The translations under genes were made by a program, and so were the position numbers. A model generated the notes under the pieces. The model worked only from the letters and a program-made list of their open reading frames with translations. It did not search any database and was not told the origin of the DNA. This document shows positions 9,006 to 17,582 of a stretch of DNA of 64,000 nucleotides, piece after piece. Origin of the DNA: Tubiluchus corallicola (taxonomy: Eukaryota; Priapulida; Priapulimorpha; Priapulimorphida; Tubiluchidae); the NCBI GenBank assembly GCA_030141605.1, contig JAQGDQ010000265.1, forward strand, positions 250,941 to 314,940, in the 5' to 3' direction. Every line of letters starts with the position of its first letter. Position 1 is the stretch's first letter.

Positions 9006-10481
9006 ATGAAAAAGACAGCTTTATTATTATTACTAGGTTTTTACACGGTAAATATTTTTTCTCAGGCCATATACGAGGATGAGCGTTATGTGCCGGAGAC
9101 TGACCCTCTGGTGGTTGAAAAACTGAAAGATTGGCAAGATATTAAGTTTGGACTTTTAATGCATTGGGGAACATATAGCCAATGGGGCATTGTGGAGTCC
9201 TGGTCGTTGTGTCCTGAGGATTATGGTTGGTGCAAGCGAAGAAAAGGGGAAAATCCCGACAACTATTTTGCGTATAAGAGGGAGTATGAGGATTTACGAA
9301 AAACTTTTAATCCGGTTCATTTTGATCCTAATAAGTGGGCTGATGCTGCTAAGAATGCAGGTATGAAGTATGTTGTTTTTACAACCAAGCATCATGATGG
9401 GTTTTGTATGTTTGACAGCAAGTACACTGATTATAAAGTGACATCGAACGACTGCCCCTTTCATAAGAATGAAAAAGCCAATATAGCAAAAGAGGTGTTT
9501 GATGCTTTCAGGGCGGAGGGGCTATGGACAGGGGTCTATTTTTCCAAGCCGGACTGGAATCATCCATCGTATTGGGATCCATACTTCCCCCCTCTGGACA
9601 GAAATGTGAACTATGATCCTGATGAGTATCCTGATAAGTGGGAAGCGTTTGTTCAGTTTACGCATAATCAGATAGATGAGTTAATGACCGATTATGGGGA
9701 TATGGATATTTTGTGGTTGGATGGTGGATGGGTAGCAAAGGTGCCAGAAGAGAGGCTTCATAGGCATTATGAAGAGGCTAAAGAAAGTAAGAGTGGTTTT
9801 ATAAAGAGGCGGAGAGTAAACCAGGATATTCGTATGGATGAGCTGGTGGAAAAGATCAGGGTAAAGCAGCCTGGCCTTATAGTAGTTGACCGCGCGGTAT
9901 ATGGTAAGAATCAGAATTACCTTACACCCGAAAACAGAGTTCCTGAGAAGACGCTTCCTTATCCGTGGGAGTCATGCATTATTTCAGGTGGTGGCTGGTC
10001 TTTTAACCCCAATGCTAAATATATGAGTGGCAGGCAGGGTGTTCACACTCTGGTGGATATTGTTGCTAAAGGGGGTAACCTTCTGTTGAATGTTGCACCG
10101 AGTCCGGAAGGTAAATGGCAGGAAGGAGCTTATAAGCTGCTTGAAGAGTATGGAGAATGGATGGCAGTAAATAGTGAAGCCATTTACAATACTCAGCCGA
10201 TTTATCCATTTAAGGAGAATAATATTTGCATGACCCAAAGACCAGATGGTAGCGTTTATTTTATTTATATGGCTGAAGAGGGGGAGAGGATGCCAACTGA
10301 AATTAGTATTCAGTCATTAAAGCCTGCGAGGGGTGCAAAGATAAAAATGCTTGGTAGTAGTAAAAAACTTAAATGGAATAGGAAGGGAGATAGTTTTGTT
10401 GTGTCTATACCACATGAGCTACAAAATAATCCTCCATGTAACTATGCCTGGGTATTAAAGGTTTCTAAGGTTGCTCAATAG
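9006..10481 (+). CDS. Alpha-L-fucosidase (GH29), secreted
   Basis: This retaining glycoside hydrolase removes alpha-L-fucose from oligosaccharides. A signal peptide (MKKTALLLLLGFYTVNIFSQA) directs export. The GH29 barrel shows FGLLMHWGTYSQWG, FTTKHHDGFCMFDSKYTDY, and DILWLDGGW carrying the catalytic nucleophile Asp. A short beta-sandwich follows at the C-terminus (about residues 400-491). The 491-residue length is normal. It has no partner in an operon; the next gene, another GH29, is convergent, and a strong hairpin follows the stop. It is the first of three GH29 genes from different branches within 11 kb. Confidence 0.9.
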   Translation: MKKTALLLLLGFYTVNIFSQAIYEDERYVPETDPLVVEKLKDWQDIKFGLLMHWGTYSQWGIVESWSLCPEDYGWCKRRKGENPDNYFAYKREYEDLRKTFNPVHFDPNKWADAAKNAGMKYVVFTTKHHDGFCMFDSKYTDYKVTSNDCPFHKNEKANIAKEVFDAFRAEGLWTGVYFSKPDWNHPSYWDPYFPPLDRNVNYDPDEYPDKWEAFVQFTHNQIDELMTDYGDMDILWLDGGWVAKVPEERLHRHYEEAKESKSGFIKRRRVNQDIRMDELVEKIRVKQPGLIVVDRAVYGKNQNYLTPENRVPEKTLPYPWESCIISGGGWSFNPNAKYMSGRQGVHTLVDIVAKGGNLLLNVAPSPEGKWQEGAYKLLEEYGEWMAVNSEAIYNTQPIYPFKENNICMTQRPDGSVYFIYMAEEGERMPTEISIQSLKPARGAKIKMLGSSKKLKWNRKGDSFVVSIPHELQNNPPCNYAWVLKVSKVAQ

Positions 10482-10503
10482 TTGAGGTTTTGAAAAGCAA
10501 GTG

Positions 10504-10556
10504 GCAATAGCGGGCTTTAAGTACACTCTTTGAGCAAGTATAAAGCCCGCCATTGC
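10504..10556. terminator. Hairpin terminator after the fucosidase gene
   Basis: GCAATAGCGGGCTTTAAGTAC pairs almost perfectly with the reverse-complementary arm ending at 10556 (stem about 19 bp with one or two mismatches). A second hairpin with 10-bp arms (GCTTCTTTGT / ACAAAGAAGC) follows at 10555-10583. The rest of the gap to 10821 shows nothing recognisable. Confidence 0.7.
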
Positions 10557-10821
10557 TTCTTTGTCTGTGTAATACAAAGAAGCAGGGGAGCGCAATAAGT
10601 TTAAAAAGGCCTTATAACAGGCGTTCTCTTTATGCGTGTGAAGAGAGGTGTCTTTGTGCAGAACGGATGGTTTAAGCCTGTCGCAATAGATTATCTAATT
10701 TAGTGTCAATCCAAAGTAGGAGACACCCGTATTATTTTATTTCCCGGCTAAAGTGGGTTTTCTTTCAAACTTTCCCTTAATAATCTGATAAGCCCTTTTG
10801 TCACGCGAAGGCTTCGTCCCT

Positions 10822-11946
10822 TTATTTAATTCTTTTGCCTGCTTCTTTTAGTGCTTTTATGTCCTCTTCAGGGAAAGAGCCGTCAGCTTTTGGCCCGACA
10901 TTTAGAAGTAGGTTTGCATTTATTTTTCTAGCATTTTCTAGCATTTTAATTATATCATCGGCCGTTTTATGATTCCCATCGTGTTTTTTACTGTACCCCC
11001 ACGCGTGAGGTTGTAATGTGTTGCATATTTCGCGTGGTTTACCCTCATTTTTTTTGTATACTGTTTTTGCTATTTCAAATTGCTGTCCAACCTTTGCATT
11101 CCCACCTCTTTCTGGTGCCATAAAATCTTCATCACCATTTGCTCCTTGTTTAAAAGATATCAAAGCGTGAGGGGACATGCTTCGTATCAGAGCATAGGTC
11201 GAGTCAATAGGGAATAGGCTGGGACGTGCATAGTAGCCCATGATAGGGTCAAACCATATTCCTGCAATGTCGGGGTATTGGTTTAGCAGCTCTTTTAGTT
11301 GTTGATGAACAAAGTCAATATAGATTTCAAAGTCTTCATCTTTTTTGAATTTATACTCGGGTTGGGGCTCAGTGTATGCAGGCCTTCCACTAGCCCAGCC
11401 CTTTTCTCTTGAATAAAAGTAGGGGTGCTTCCAGTCAGCTCCATAAGAGTAGTACAAAAATAGTCCAAGCCCTTTTCGTCTACAGGCATCGTAAAGCTCT
11501 TTTATTAGATCTCTCTTTGCGGGGGAGTTTAACACATTGAAATCGGTTGCTTTTGTATCAAACAGGCAGAAGCCATCATGGTGTTTTGTAGTGATTGTTA
11601 TATACTTCATCCCGGCATCAATTGCGATATCTGTTATTTTATCGGCATTGAAGTTTTCAGCAGTAAATCTGTCTTTTAGTTTTGCATATTCCGCCACAGG
11701 AATAGTGTCTCTTAATTGAACCCATTCTCCTTTTTCTAAAATACTGTATAGGCCATAGTGGATGAACAGCCCATATTGCGCATCTTTAAACCATTGCAGG
11801 TTTGCAGCTTTTGGGTTCTCCCTGTACTCTTTTTTATAGTTCTGCAAATAGGATGGTACTTTTTTTGAACATCCGGCTAGTAATAAGAGTATAACAGGTA
11901 TTAGAATAAGTTTTTTCATTATGTTTATATGTTTTATAAATATCAT
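10822..11946 (-). CDS. Alpha-L-fucosidase (GH29), lipoprotein
   Basis: The 374-residue protein is a compact GH29 catalytic domain without accessory modules. A lipoprotein signal ends in LLLAGCSKK; the start could be the first Met or the MKKLIL Met ten codons later (11916), which gives a more usual signal. Diagnostic motifs are YGLFIHYGLYS, ITTKHHDGFCLFDTKATDF and IAGIWFDPIMG with the nucleophile Asp. Sequence and length differ clearly from the GH29 at 9006, so different linkages or substrates are likely. It is transcribed convergently to that gene and divergently from the sulfatase at 12171. Confidence 0.9.
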   Translation of the reverse strand: MIFIKHINIMKKLILIPVILLLLAGCSKKVPSYLQNYKKEYRENPKAANLQWFKDAQYGLFIHYGLYSILEKGEWVQLRDTIPVAEYAKLKDRFTAENFNADKITDIAIDAGMKYITITTKHHDGFCLFDTKATDFNVLNSPAKRDLIKELYDACRRKGLGLFLYYSYGADWKHPYFYSREKGWASGRPAYTEPQPEYKFKKDEDFEIYIDFVHQQLKELLNQYPDIAGIWFDPIMGYYARPSLFPIDSTYALIRSMSPHALISFKQGANGDEDFMAPERGGNAKVGQQFEIAKTVYKKNEGKPREICNTLQPHAWGYSKKHDGNHKTADDIIKMLENARKINANLLLNVGPKADGSFPEEDIKALKEAGKRIK

Positions 11947-12170
11947 CGTTTGTTTGCTATTTTGTAAAGTATAAGATTTAAAAGATATTCAATAATATAA
12001 AAAAATCATGCAATTTATTTTAAATTTGAAAATGGTTAAATTAAATGTAGTTTCGTCAAATATATTAAATGTATTTCTGGAAAGCAATAAGAAATGAAGG
12101 TGAGTTTTTGGAAAAATACTTAAATCTGCCGGAATGAAGATAGAGGATAAAATTATTAAATAGACTATAT

Positions 12171-13640
12171 ATGTTAAAAATTATGTTTAGTGGCTACCTG
12201 TTTTTTGCCGCACTTTTATTAGTGCCAACTTCAGTTATATCTATGTCATCCTCACAGTCTAAAAAAGAGAGAGAGCAACCGAATATTATATTTTTGTTTG
12301 CAGATGACCAGGCATATAATACGATTCATGTTTTAGGTAACCGTGAAGTGATAACGCCTAATCTAGATAAGCTGGTTGAAAGCGGAGTAACTTTTACCCA
12401 TGCTTATAATATGGGAGGGTGGAGTGGTGCGATTTGTGTAGCTTCACGAACAATGCTTAATACAGGGCGCACTATTTGGAATGCACGCAAGATAGAAAAG
12501 CATTTGTCCCAAAGAGATTCGGTTTATATGTCACAGATGTGGGGGAACGTTATGGCTAATGCCGGTTATGATACTTATATGGCAGGTAAGTGGCATATAA
12601 GAGCTAAGGTAGAAGACTGTTTTGAGTATATGGGCACCAAGCGGTCGGGAGGTATGCCTAATCAGACTCCTGAGGGATATAATAGGCCGCTTCATGAAAA
12701 CGATACAATCTGGCAACCGTGGCATAGGCAATATGGGGGATTCTGGAAAGGTGGTAAGCACTGGAGTGAAGTATTGGGAGACGAGGCGGTTGACTTTATT
12801 AGTACGTGTAGGGAGCGTAAGAATCCATTTTTTATGTATGTGGCCTTTAATGCTCCCCATGATCCGCGCCAGTCACCCAAGAGTTGTGTTGACATGTATC
12901 CTCTCGAAAATATTGAGGTGCCTAAAACATTCCTTCCTGAGTACCCTGATAAGGATGCGATAGGGTGTGATAGGGAGTTGCGTGATGAGAAGCTGGCTCC
13001 TTTTCCCAGGACTGAGCACGCCGTTAAAGTTAACCGTCAAGAGTATTATGCGATCATTACGCATATGGACAGGCAGATCGGGCGTATTATGGAAGCGTTA
13101 GAGAGTTCGGGACAAAAGGATAATACTTACATTTTTTATAGCGCAGATCACGGCTTGGCGTGTGGAGAGCATGGCTTAATGGGCAAGCAAAGTATGTACG
13201 ATCACAGCATGAGATCTCCATTGATTGTGATTGGGCCAGATTTACCTAAAAATAGGCGAATTGATTTGGATGTTTATATTCAGGATATTATGCCATCGAC
13301 AATAGAGCTAGCAGGCTTTGAAAAACCTTATTATGTGGAGTTTAATAGTTTGCTGCCTCTTGCAAAAGGGGTGCAAACCCGAAGCTCGTATAAGTCAATC
13401 TATGGAGCATATATGGACAAGCAGAGAATGATCAGAGCTGAAGGCTATAAGTTGATCGTGTATCCACAAATAGCAAAAATGAAGTTGTTTGATCTTACTA
13501 ATGATCCTTTAGAGATGAATAACCTGATCGGTAATGAAGAGTATTCAGCAAAAGCAAAAGAGCTGTTTGCCCGATTATTGATAAAACAGGATGAGATGGG
13601 AGATGGCCTGGACTTAAAAGGTATTTTTAAGGAGGATTAG
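12171..13640 (+). CDS. Sulfatase (family S1, Cys-type), exported
   Basis: This 489-residue formylglycine-dependent sulfatase would remove sulfate esters, presumably from polysaccharide given its fucosidase neighbours. A signal peptide occupies about residues 1-25. Metal-binding Asp45-Asp46 sit in FLFADDQ. The modification motif C89-V-A-S-R93 matches C-x-A/P-x-R, where Cys becomes formylglycine. Later motifs include AGKWH, DHGLACGEHGLMGKQ and a basic RIDLDV segment, as in choline-sulfatase-like S1 members. A sulfatase-maturating enzyme is needed but is not in the window. The gene stands alone, divergent from the 10822 fucosidase. Confidence 0.9.
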   Translation: MLKIMFSGYLFFAALLLVPTSVISMSSSQSKKEREQPNIIFLFADDQAYNTIHVLGNREVITPNLDKLVESGVTFTHAYNMGGWSGAICVASRTMLNTGRTIWNARKIEKHLSQRDSVYMSQMWGNVMANAGYDTYMAGKWHIRAKVEDCFEYMGTKRSGGMPNQTPEGYNRPLHENDTIWQPWHRQYGGFWKGGKHWSEVLGDEAVDFISTCRERKNPFFMYVAFNAPHDPRQSPKSCVDMYPLENIEVPKTFLPEYPDKDAIGCDRELRDEKLAPFPRTEHAVKVNRQEYYAIITHMDRQIGRIMEALESSGQKDNTYIFYSADHGLACGEHGLMGKQSMYDHSMRSPLIVIGPDLPKNRRIDLDVYIQDIMPSTIELAGFEKPYYVEFNSLLPLAKGVQTRSSYKSIYGAYMDKQRMIRAEGYKLIVYPQIAKMKLFDLTNDPLEMNNLIGNEEYSAKAKELFARLLIKQDEMGDGLDLKGIFKED

Positions 13641-13814
13641 AACATACCTATAAAGCTACTATTTTCATAGTCTCAGACAATTATTGTTTTTGTAATTCAT
13701 CTTGAAAGCTTATCTAGCTGTTCGGTATTGTCCCGTCTGCTTTGAAGCTTTATCCCTGAGTTACCCCTGTATATAGAATAAAAGAGTAGTAAGTGTAATA
13801 GCACAAAAACTATA

Positions 13815-14924
13815 TTATTCGAATAGTAGTTCTACTTTAAGGTTTTCTGTTCCTCCGATAAACATATTTTCAACAATAAAGGGGACTCTCTTTCCGGCTT
13901 TTTGAGAAATCTGAGTTTCTGAATTTGCGGGAATTACTATTTTATTACTATTCTTTGTTGACAGTGTGAATTTTATGTCAGAGTTATTTTTAACGGAGTA
14001 AACGGCCTCTTCCCTTCTCGCTGACCTACTGGTGACTTTACCTTCTCCTACCACCACACAAGCTTCAAAAATAGCTTTTAAGAATTCCTCTTTACCGATG
14101 AGAGTGTTGGTGAAGAATGCAACCGTTCTTTGATCAAACATTGCCTCTTTTATAGCCTCTTCTGAGCGGTCTTTTGCAAATACTAGGGTCATGGGGCGAT
14201 GGTATTTATCCAGGTTATACATTTTTGACACCACACCGTGAATATCTGAGTTCCCTGTTACAGCAAGATTTTTTTCTATACACCAGTCCAGAGCTATAGG
14301 GTACCATTCTACTTCATTGAAGACTTCGATCCCATGTATCAACCCTTTTTCGTACAGTTCCTGGTGTATATTCCACCACATTGTAGTGTCGGGTTGTTGT
14401 GCTTTCCATCCCGGGTGGTTCCACTTAATAAAAGCACCCTGTCTGGCGGCCTCTTTAAAAGCGTCCATGTAGTCTTCAGTATTTAGAGGGTTTACATCAT
14501 TCACAAACAGGGCATTAAAGTGCCCGGGAGGCATGCCTCGTGAAATTTCACCGCCACGCACAAGAATGATATTCTTTTCCAAAGCTCTGCCCAAAGCAAT
14601 ATCGTATGGGGAGTTATGGTCTCCTCCTACAAATCTTTTGGAAGGGTTGTTTTCAATATGATCTGTTATAGAGATTGCATCCAGCCCCTCTTCCCATGCT
14701 TCATCAACTCTGAACGTGGGCCATACTGAGCCGTCGGAAAAGACCGTGTGCATATGAAAATCACATTTAAGCGTTTTATATCCAAGAATGTCCGGTACTC
14801 GTATCTCTTTTCTTCCTGTAGCTGGTCGCCTCAGCTCTTCAGACAGGCGTATATTGTTCATGTCCTGAGCAAAAGAGGAGACTACAAAAAGAGTGGTAAT
14901 GGCAATAACAGTAATACGTTTCAT
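13815..14924 (-). CDS. PHP-domain phosphodiesterase (Sb-PDE-like), secreted
   Basis: The 369-residue protein has a signal peptide (to about residue 20) and a polymerase-histidinol-phosphatase (PHP) domain. Metal ligands are visible in CDFHMHTVFSDGS, SITDHIENN, the Glu of VRGGEISRG, IKWNHPGW and TGNSDIHG. Such proteins hydrolyse phosphoesters with bound metals. The resemblance to the Sb-PDE branch (a C-terminal beta-rich domain after the barrel, DQRTVAFFTNTLIG) suggests a phosphodiesterase, but the substrate is unknown. It is convergent with the sulfatase and on the same strand as the genes that follow, each separated by gaps. Confidence 0.8.
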   Translation of the reverse strand: MKRITVIAITTLFVVSSFAQDMNNIRLSEELRRPATGRKEIRVPDILGYKTLKCDFHMHTVFSDGSVWPTFRVDEAWEEGLDAISITDHIENNPSKRFVGGDHNSPYDIALGRALEKNIILVRGGEISRGMPPGHFNALFVNDVNPLNTEDYMDAFKEAARQGAFIKWNHPGWKAQQPDTTMWWNIHQELYEKGLIHGIEVFNEVEWYPIALDWCIEKNLAVTGNSDIHGVVSKMYNLDKYHRPMTLVFAKDRSEEAIKEAMFDQRTVAFFTNTLIGKEEFLKAIFEACVVVGEGKVTSRSARREEAVYSVKNNSDIKFTLSTKNSNKIVIPANSETQISQKAGKRVPFIVENMFIGGTENLKVELLFE

Positions 14925-15104
14925 GATTTGTCGCGGTTTTATTGTTTTAAAATATTTTTTTGGTTATTAAATTATCAGTTTGTATTTGGGGTATATTAAA
15001 TTGTTTGGGCTGTATGGGAAATACCCATCCCCTCATTTTATATAGGTTGGATAGATGTGCAGCCATTAGTCTATTATTTATTATTATAAAGCTTCTTCAC
15101 GCTT

Positions 15105-15317
15105 TTAATTGTATGGGTTCTTCGGGATTATAATCCACATTACCAGATATGCAATTGTGGCGGGGATAAGAAAGCTGAATACTGCCGCAATAGCAAATAT
15201 AAGCCTGAAAATAGTTACATCTGCATTGAAGTACTCTGCAAGTCCTCCACATACACCACCAAGCTTAATCATGGTAGCTGAGCGACGAAGTTTTTTAGGT
15301 TCATTTTTTTGCTCCAT
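15105..15317 (-). CDS. PspC domain protein, small
   Basis: This 70-residue protein consists essentially of one PspC domain. The signature LRRSATMIKLGGVCGGLAEYF is followed by two hydrophobic segments (about residues 35-65), so it should be an inner-membrane protein. PspC-type domains take part in envelope-stress responses, but stand-alone short versions in Bacteroidota are not characterised. It has its own short AT-rich leader and no operon partner. The following 329-bp gap (15318-15646) shows nothing recognisable. Confidence 0.8.
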   Translation of the reverse strand: MEQKNEPKKLRRSATMIKLGGVCGGLAEYFNADVTIFRLIFAIAAVFSFLIPATIAYLVMWIIIPKNPYN

Positions 15318-15646
15318 TTATTTGGTTGTAGTTTATATATAGGGTTTCTGGTTGAATCTAAAGTGTTGACATGTTTTACAGGTTGTAGAGTGTTAATATT
15401 TTCTACATAGTTTTTGTTAAAAAGAGTTCTGTTCTGTTCTGACTTTCATCCGGTGTTTTAGCAGTTCCTAGTTACATACATGATAGCTAAGATGCACGTC
15501 AAAGCTATAAATTTTTTGAAGTTAAACAATATTAGCCGGTTGCAATTTTTGGCTGTTATAGCAAAAATCTTACGCTGATATAATGTTTGATGATTAGATG
15601 TGACTTGTTTAGTTTTCGTCTGTGTGGAAGCCCCTTGCAGGGAGCA

Positions 15647-16180
15647 TCAGTTCATAGTTAGCTTGCGAACTATTTCCCAAAGTGTAATTCCGACACAAAC
15701 AGATACATTGAGAGAGTGTTTTGTGCCATACTGGGGTATTTCAATAGCTTTGTCACACATGTCAATGATCTTTTGCTGAACCCCTTTTACTTCATTCCCA
15801 AAGATCAACGCCGATTTTTGTCCTTTTTTTGGGGTATATTCAGGTAGCGAGATGCTACCCTCTACCTGCTCTACAGCTATAATGGTGTACTCTTCTTCTT
15901 TTAGCTTTTTCACGGCGTCTTCTGTGAATTCAAAATATTCCCATGGGACAGAATCTTCTGCACCCAGTGCGGTTTTATGTATCTCTTTATTTGGGGGGGT
16001 AGCTGTAATGCCACAAAGGATAATTTTTTGTACCGATAAGGCGTCGGATGTTCTAAAGATAGAGCCTGTATTGTTGCCACTGCGAATATTGTCGATGATG
16101 ATAGTAACCGGGAGTCTTTCCGCACTTTTAAACTCTTCAGTGCTCATTCTTTTTAGTTCATCGTTTCGTAGTTTCCTCAT
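15647..16180 (-). CDS. SpoU/TrmH-family RNA 2'-O-methyltransferase
   Basis: The protein belongs to the SPOUT superfamily and should transfer a methyl group from S-adenosylmethionine to a ribose 2'-OH of tRNA or rRNA. Motif 1 is IIDNIRSGNNTGSIFRT, motif 2 is ALIFGNEVKGV, and motif 3 is IPQYGTKHSLNVSVCVGI, which together form the trefoil-knot cofactor site. The open frame extends to 16216, but the Met at 16180 (MRKLRNDELKRM) gives the usual N-terminus and 177 residues. No dedicated RNA-binding extension is present, so the target nucleotide cannot be told. Confidence 0.85.
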   Translation of the reverse strand: MRKLRNDELKRMSTEEFKSAERLPVTIIIDNIRSGNNTGSIFRTSDALSVQKIILCGITATPPNKEIHKTALGAEDSVPWEYFEFTEDAVKKLKEEEYTIIAVEQVEGSISLPEYTPKKGQKSALIFGNEVKGVQQKIIDMCDKAIEIPQYGTKHSLNVSVCVGITLWEIVRKLTMN

Positions 16181-16410
16181 ATACTGTGTGCCTGTAGATT
16201 CAGGGTGATTATGCAACAGGCATGTCTGCTACTTTCCCCCGTCATAATAATAGTGAAGTTCTTATCTGCTTTTACCTGTTTTTTTGTCGAGAGCTATCTC
16301 AATGTCCTAATTTTACATCGCTTTTCTTAACCTTGGCCAAAGTCCTTAGAGTTGTAGTGGGCTTTGATATATAATATGTTGTTTGCGTTCGAGTTGTTGC
16401 CTATCATATT

Positions 16411-17385
16411 TTACTTTTTTCTGGATGTAATATAGTTGACATATTCTATAAGCGCTGTTTTATATTTTGATTCGGGATATGTGTCAAGAAGTTTTATTGC
16501 TTTATTCCTGTATAGCAGCATCATGCTTTTGGCATATTCCATTCCCCCTTTTTTCCTTACAAATTTGATGATTTTATCAATATCTTCAGATGATTTGTCA
16601 TGCTTTTTCAGAGTTTTTAATATGCTACTTTTCTCCTTTTTTTTCGATACGGAAAGTGCGTATATAAAAGGTAGTGTCATTTTTCTTTCACGAATATCGT
16701 TACCTGCTGGTTTTCCTGTAAGTTTATTCTTTTCAAAGTCGAAGAGGTCATCTTTAATTTGATATGCGATTCCGGCATGTTCGCCAAATTTGCGCATTAG
16801 CGATATTTTTTTCTCATCATTGGTTACAGAGCATGTTCCCACGGCAGCACTTGTTGACAGCAATGATGCAGTTTTTTTCTTTATTATTTCAAAATATGTC
16901 TCCTCTGTCACATTGAATTTTCGATTTTTTTCGATCTGGAGAATCTCTCCCTCACTCATGTCTTTTACAGCTACAGATATATGCTTAAGAAGGTCATAGT
17001 TGTCATGGTCAAGTGACCATAGCAATCCTTTTGCAAGAATATAGTCTCCCACAAGTACAGCTAGTTTATTTTTCCATATAGCATTAATTGAAAAGAAACC
17101 TCTGCGCTGATGCGCCTCATCTACTACGTCATCATGTAGTAATGTAGCTGTATGTAAAAGTTCAATTGTAATAGCTGCGTGGTAAGCTTTTTCATTAAAT
17201 TCTCCATTCAGTTTAGCTGAAAGAAACACTAAGATAGGGCGCATCTGTTTACCCTTTCTCCTCAGTATATAGTTGATTATGATGTCAAGAATGGGGATTT
17301 TCGTTTTTGTAGCGCGCCGATAATATGGCTCAAACCCTTTTAGCTCCGATTTTATTGGTGATTTAATATCTTGCTTTGATGCCAT
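16411..17385 (-). CDS. Polyprenyl diphosphate synthase
   Basis: This all-alpha trans-prenyltransferase condenses isopentenyl diphosphate onto an allylic primer to make the long chain used for quinones. The first Asp-rich motif is D85-D86-V-V-D89 and the second is D212-D213-L-F-D216, both complete; GKQMRP near residue 45 binds diphosphate. The 324 residues match octaprenyl/heptaprenyl synthases. A UbiA-type prenyltransferase at 30409 could use the product for menaquinone, though the two are 13 kb apart. A TAnnTTTG box lies 29 bp upstream of its ATG. Confidence 0.9.
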   Translation of the reverse strand: MASKQDIKSPIKSELKGFEPYYRRATKTKIPILDIIINYILRRKGKQMRPILVFLSAKLNGEFNEKAYHAAITIELLHTATLLHDDVVDEAHQRRGFFSINAIWKNKLAVLVGDYILAKGLLWSLDHDNYDLLKHISVAVKDMSEGEILQIEKNRKFNVTEETYFEIIKKKTASLLSTSAAVGTCSVTNDEKKISLMRKFGEHAGIAYQIKDDLFDFEKNKLTGKPAGNDIRERKMTLPFIYALSVSKKKEKSSILKTLKKHDKSSEDIDKIIKFVRKKGGMEYAKSMMLLYRNKAIKLLDTYPESKYKTALIEYVNYITSRKK

Positions 17386-17414
17386 AAACGGTTAACATTA
17401 ACTTTAAAGCATTC

Positions 17415-17422
17415 CAAAGGTA
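17415..17422 (-). promoter_or_regulatory. -7 box of the polyprenyl synthase promoter
   Basis: On the minus strand TACCTTTG matches TAnnTTTG exactly, 29 bp before the ATG. No matching -33 element was seen. Confidence 0.4.
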
Positions 17423-17582
17423 AAACTAAATGTTTTAAGGATGGAATAAATTATTAAATTTGAGCTATTAATACTTTAATTGTGATCAAAATATACTGTA
17501 AGTAGCGTTAATGTTCGACATTCACATTGCTGCTATTTTTACAGTCTCAGCATAAATGTTATTTCTTCATATAAGAGTGAGT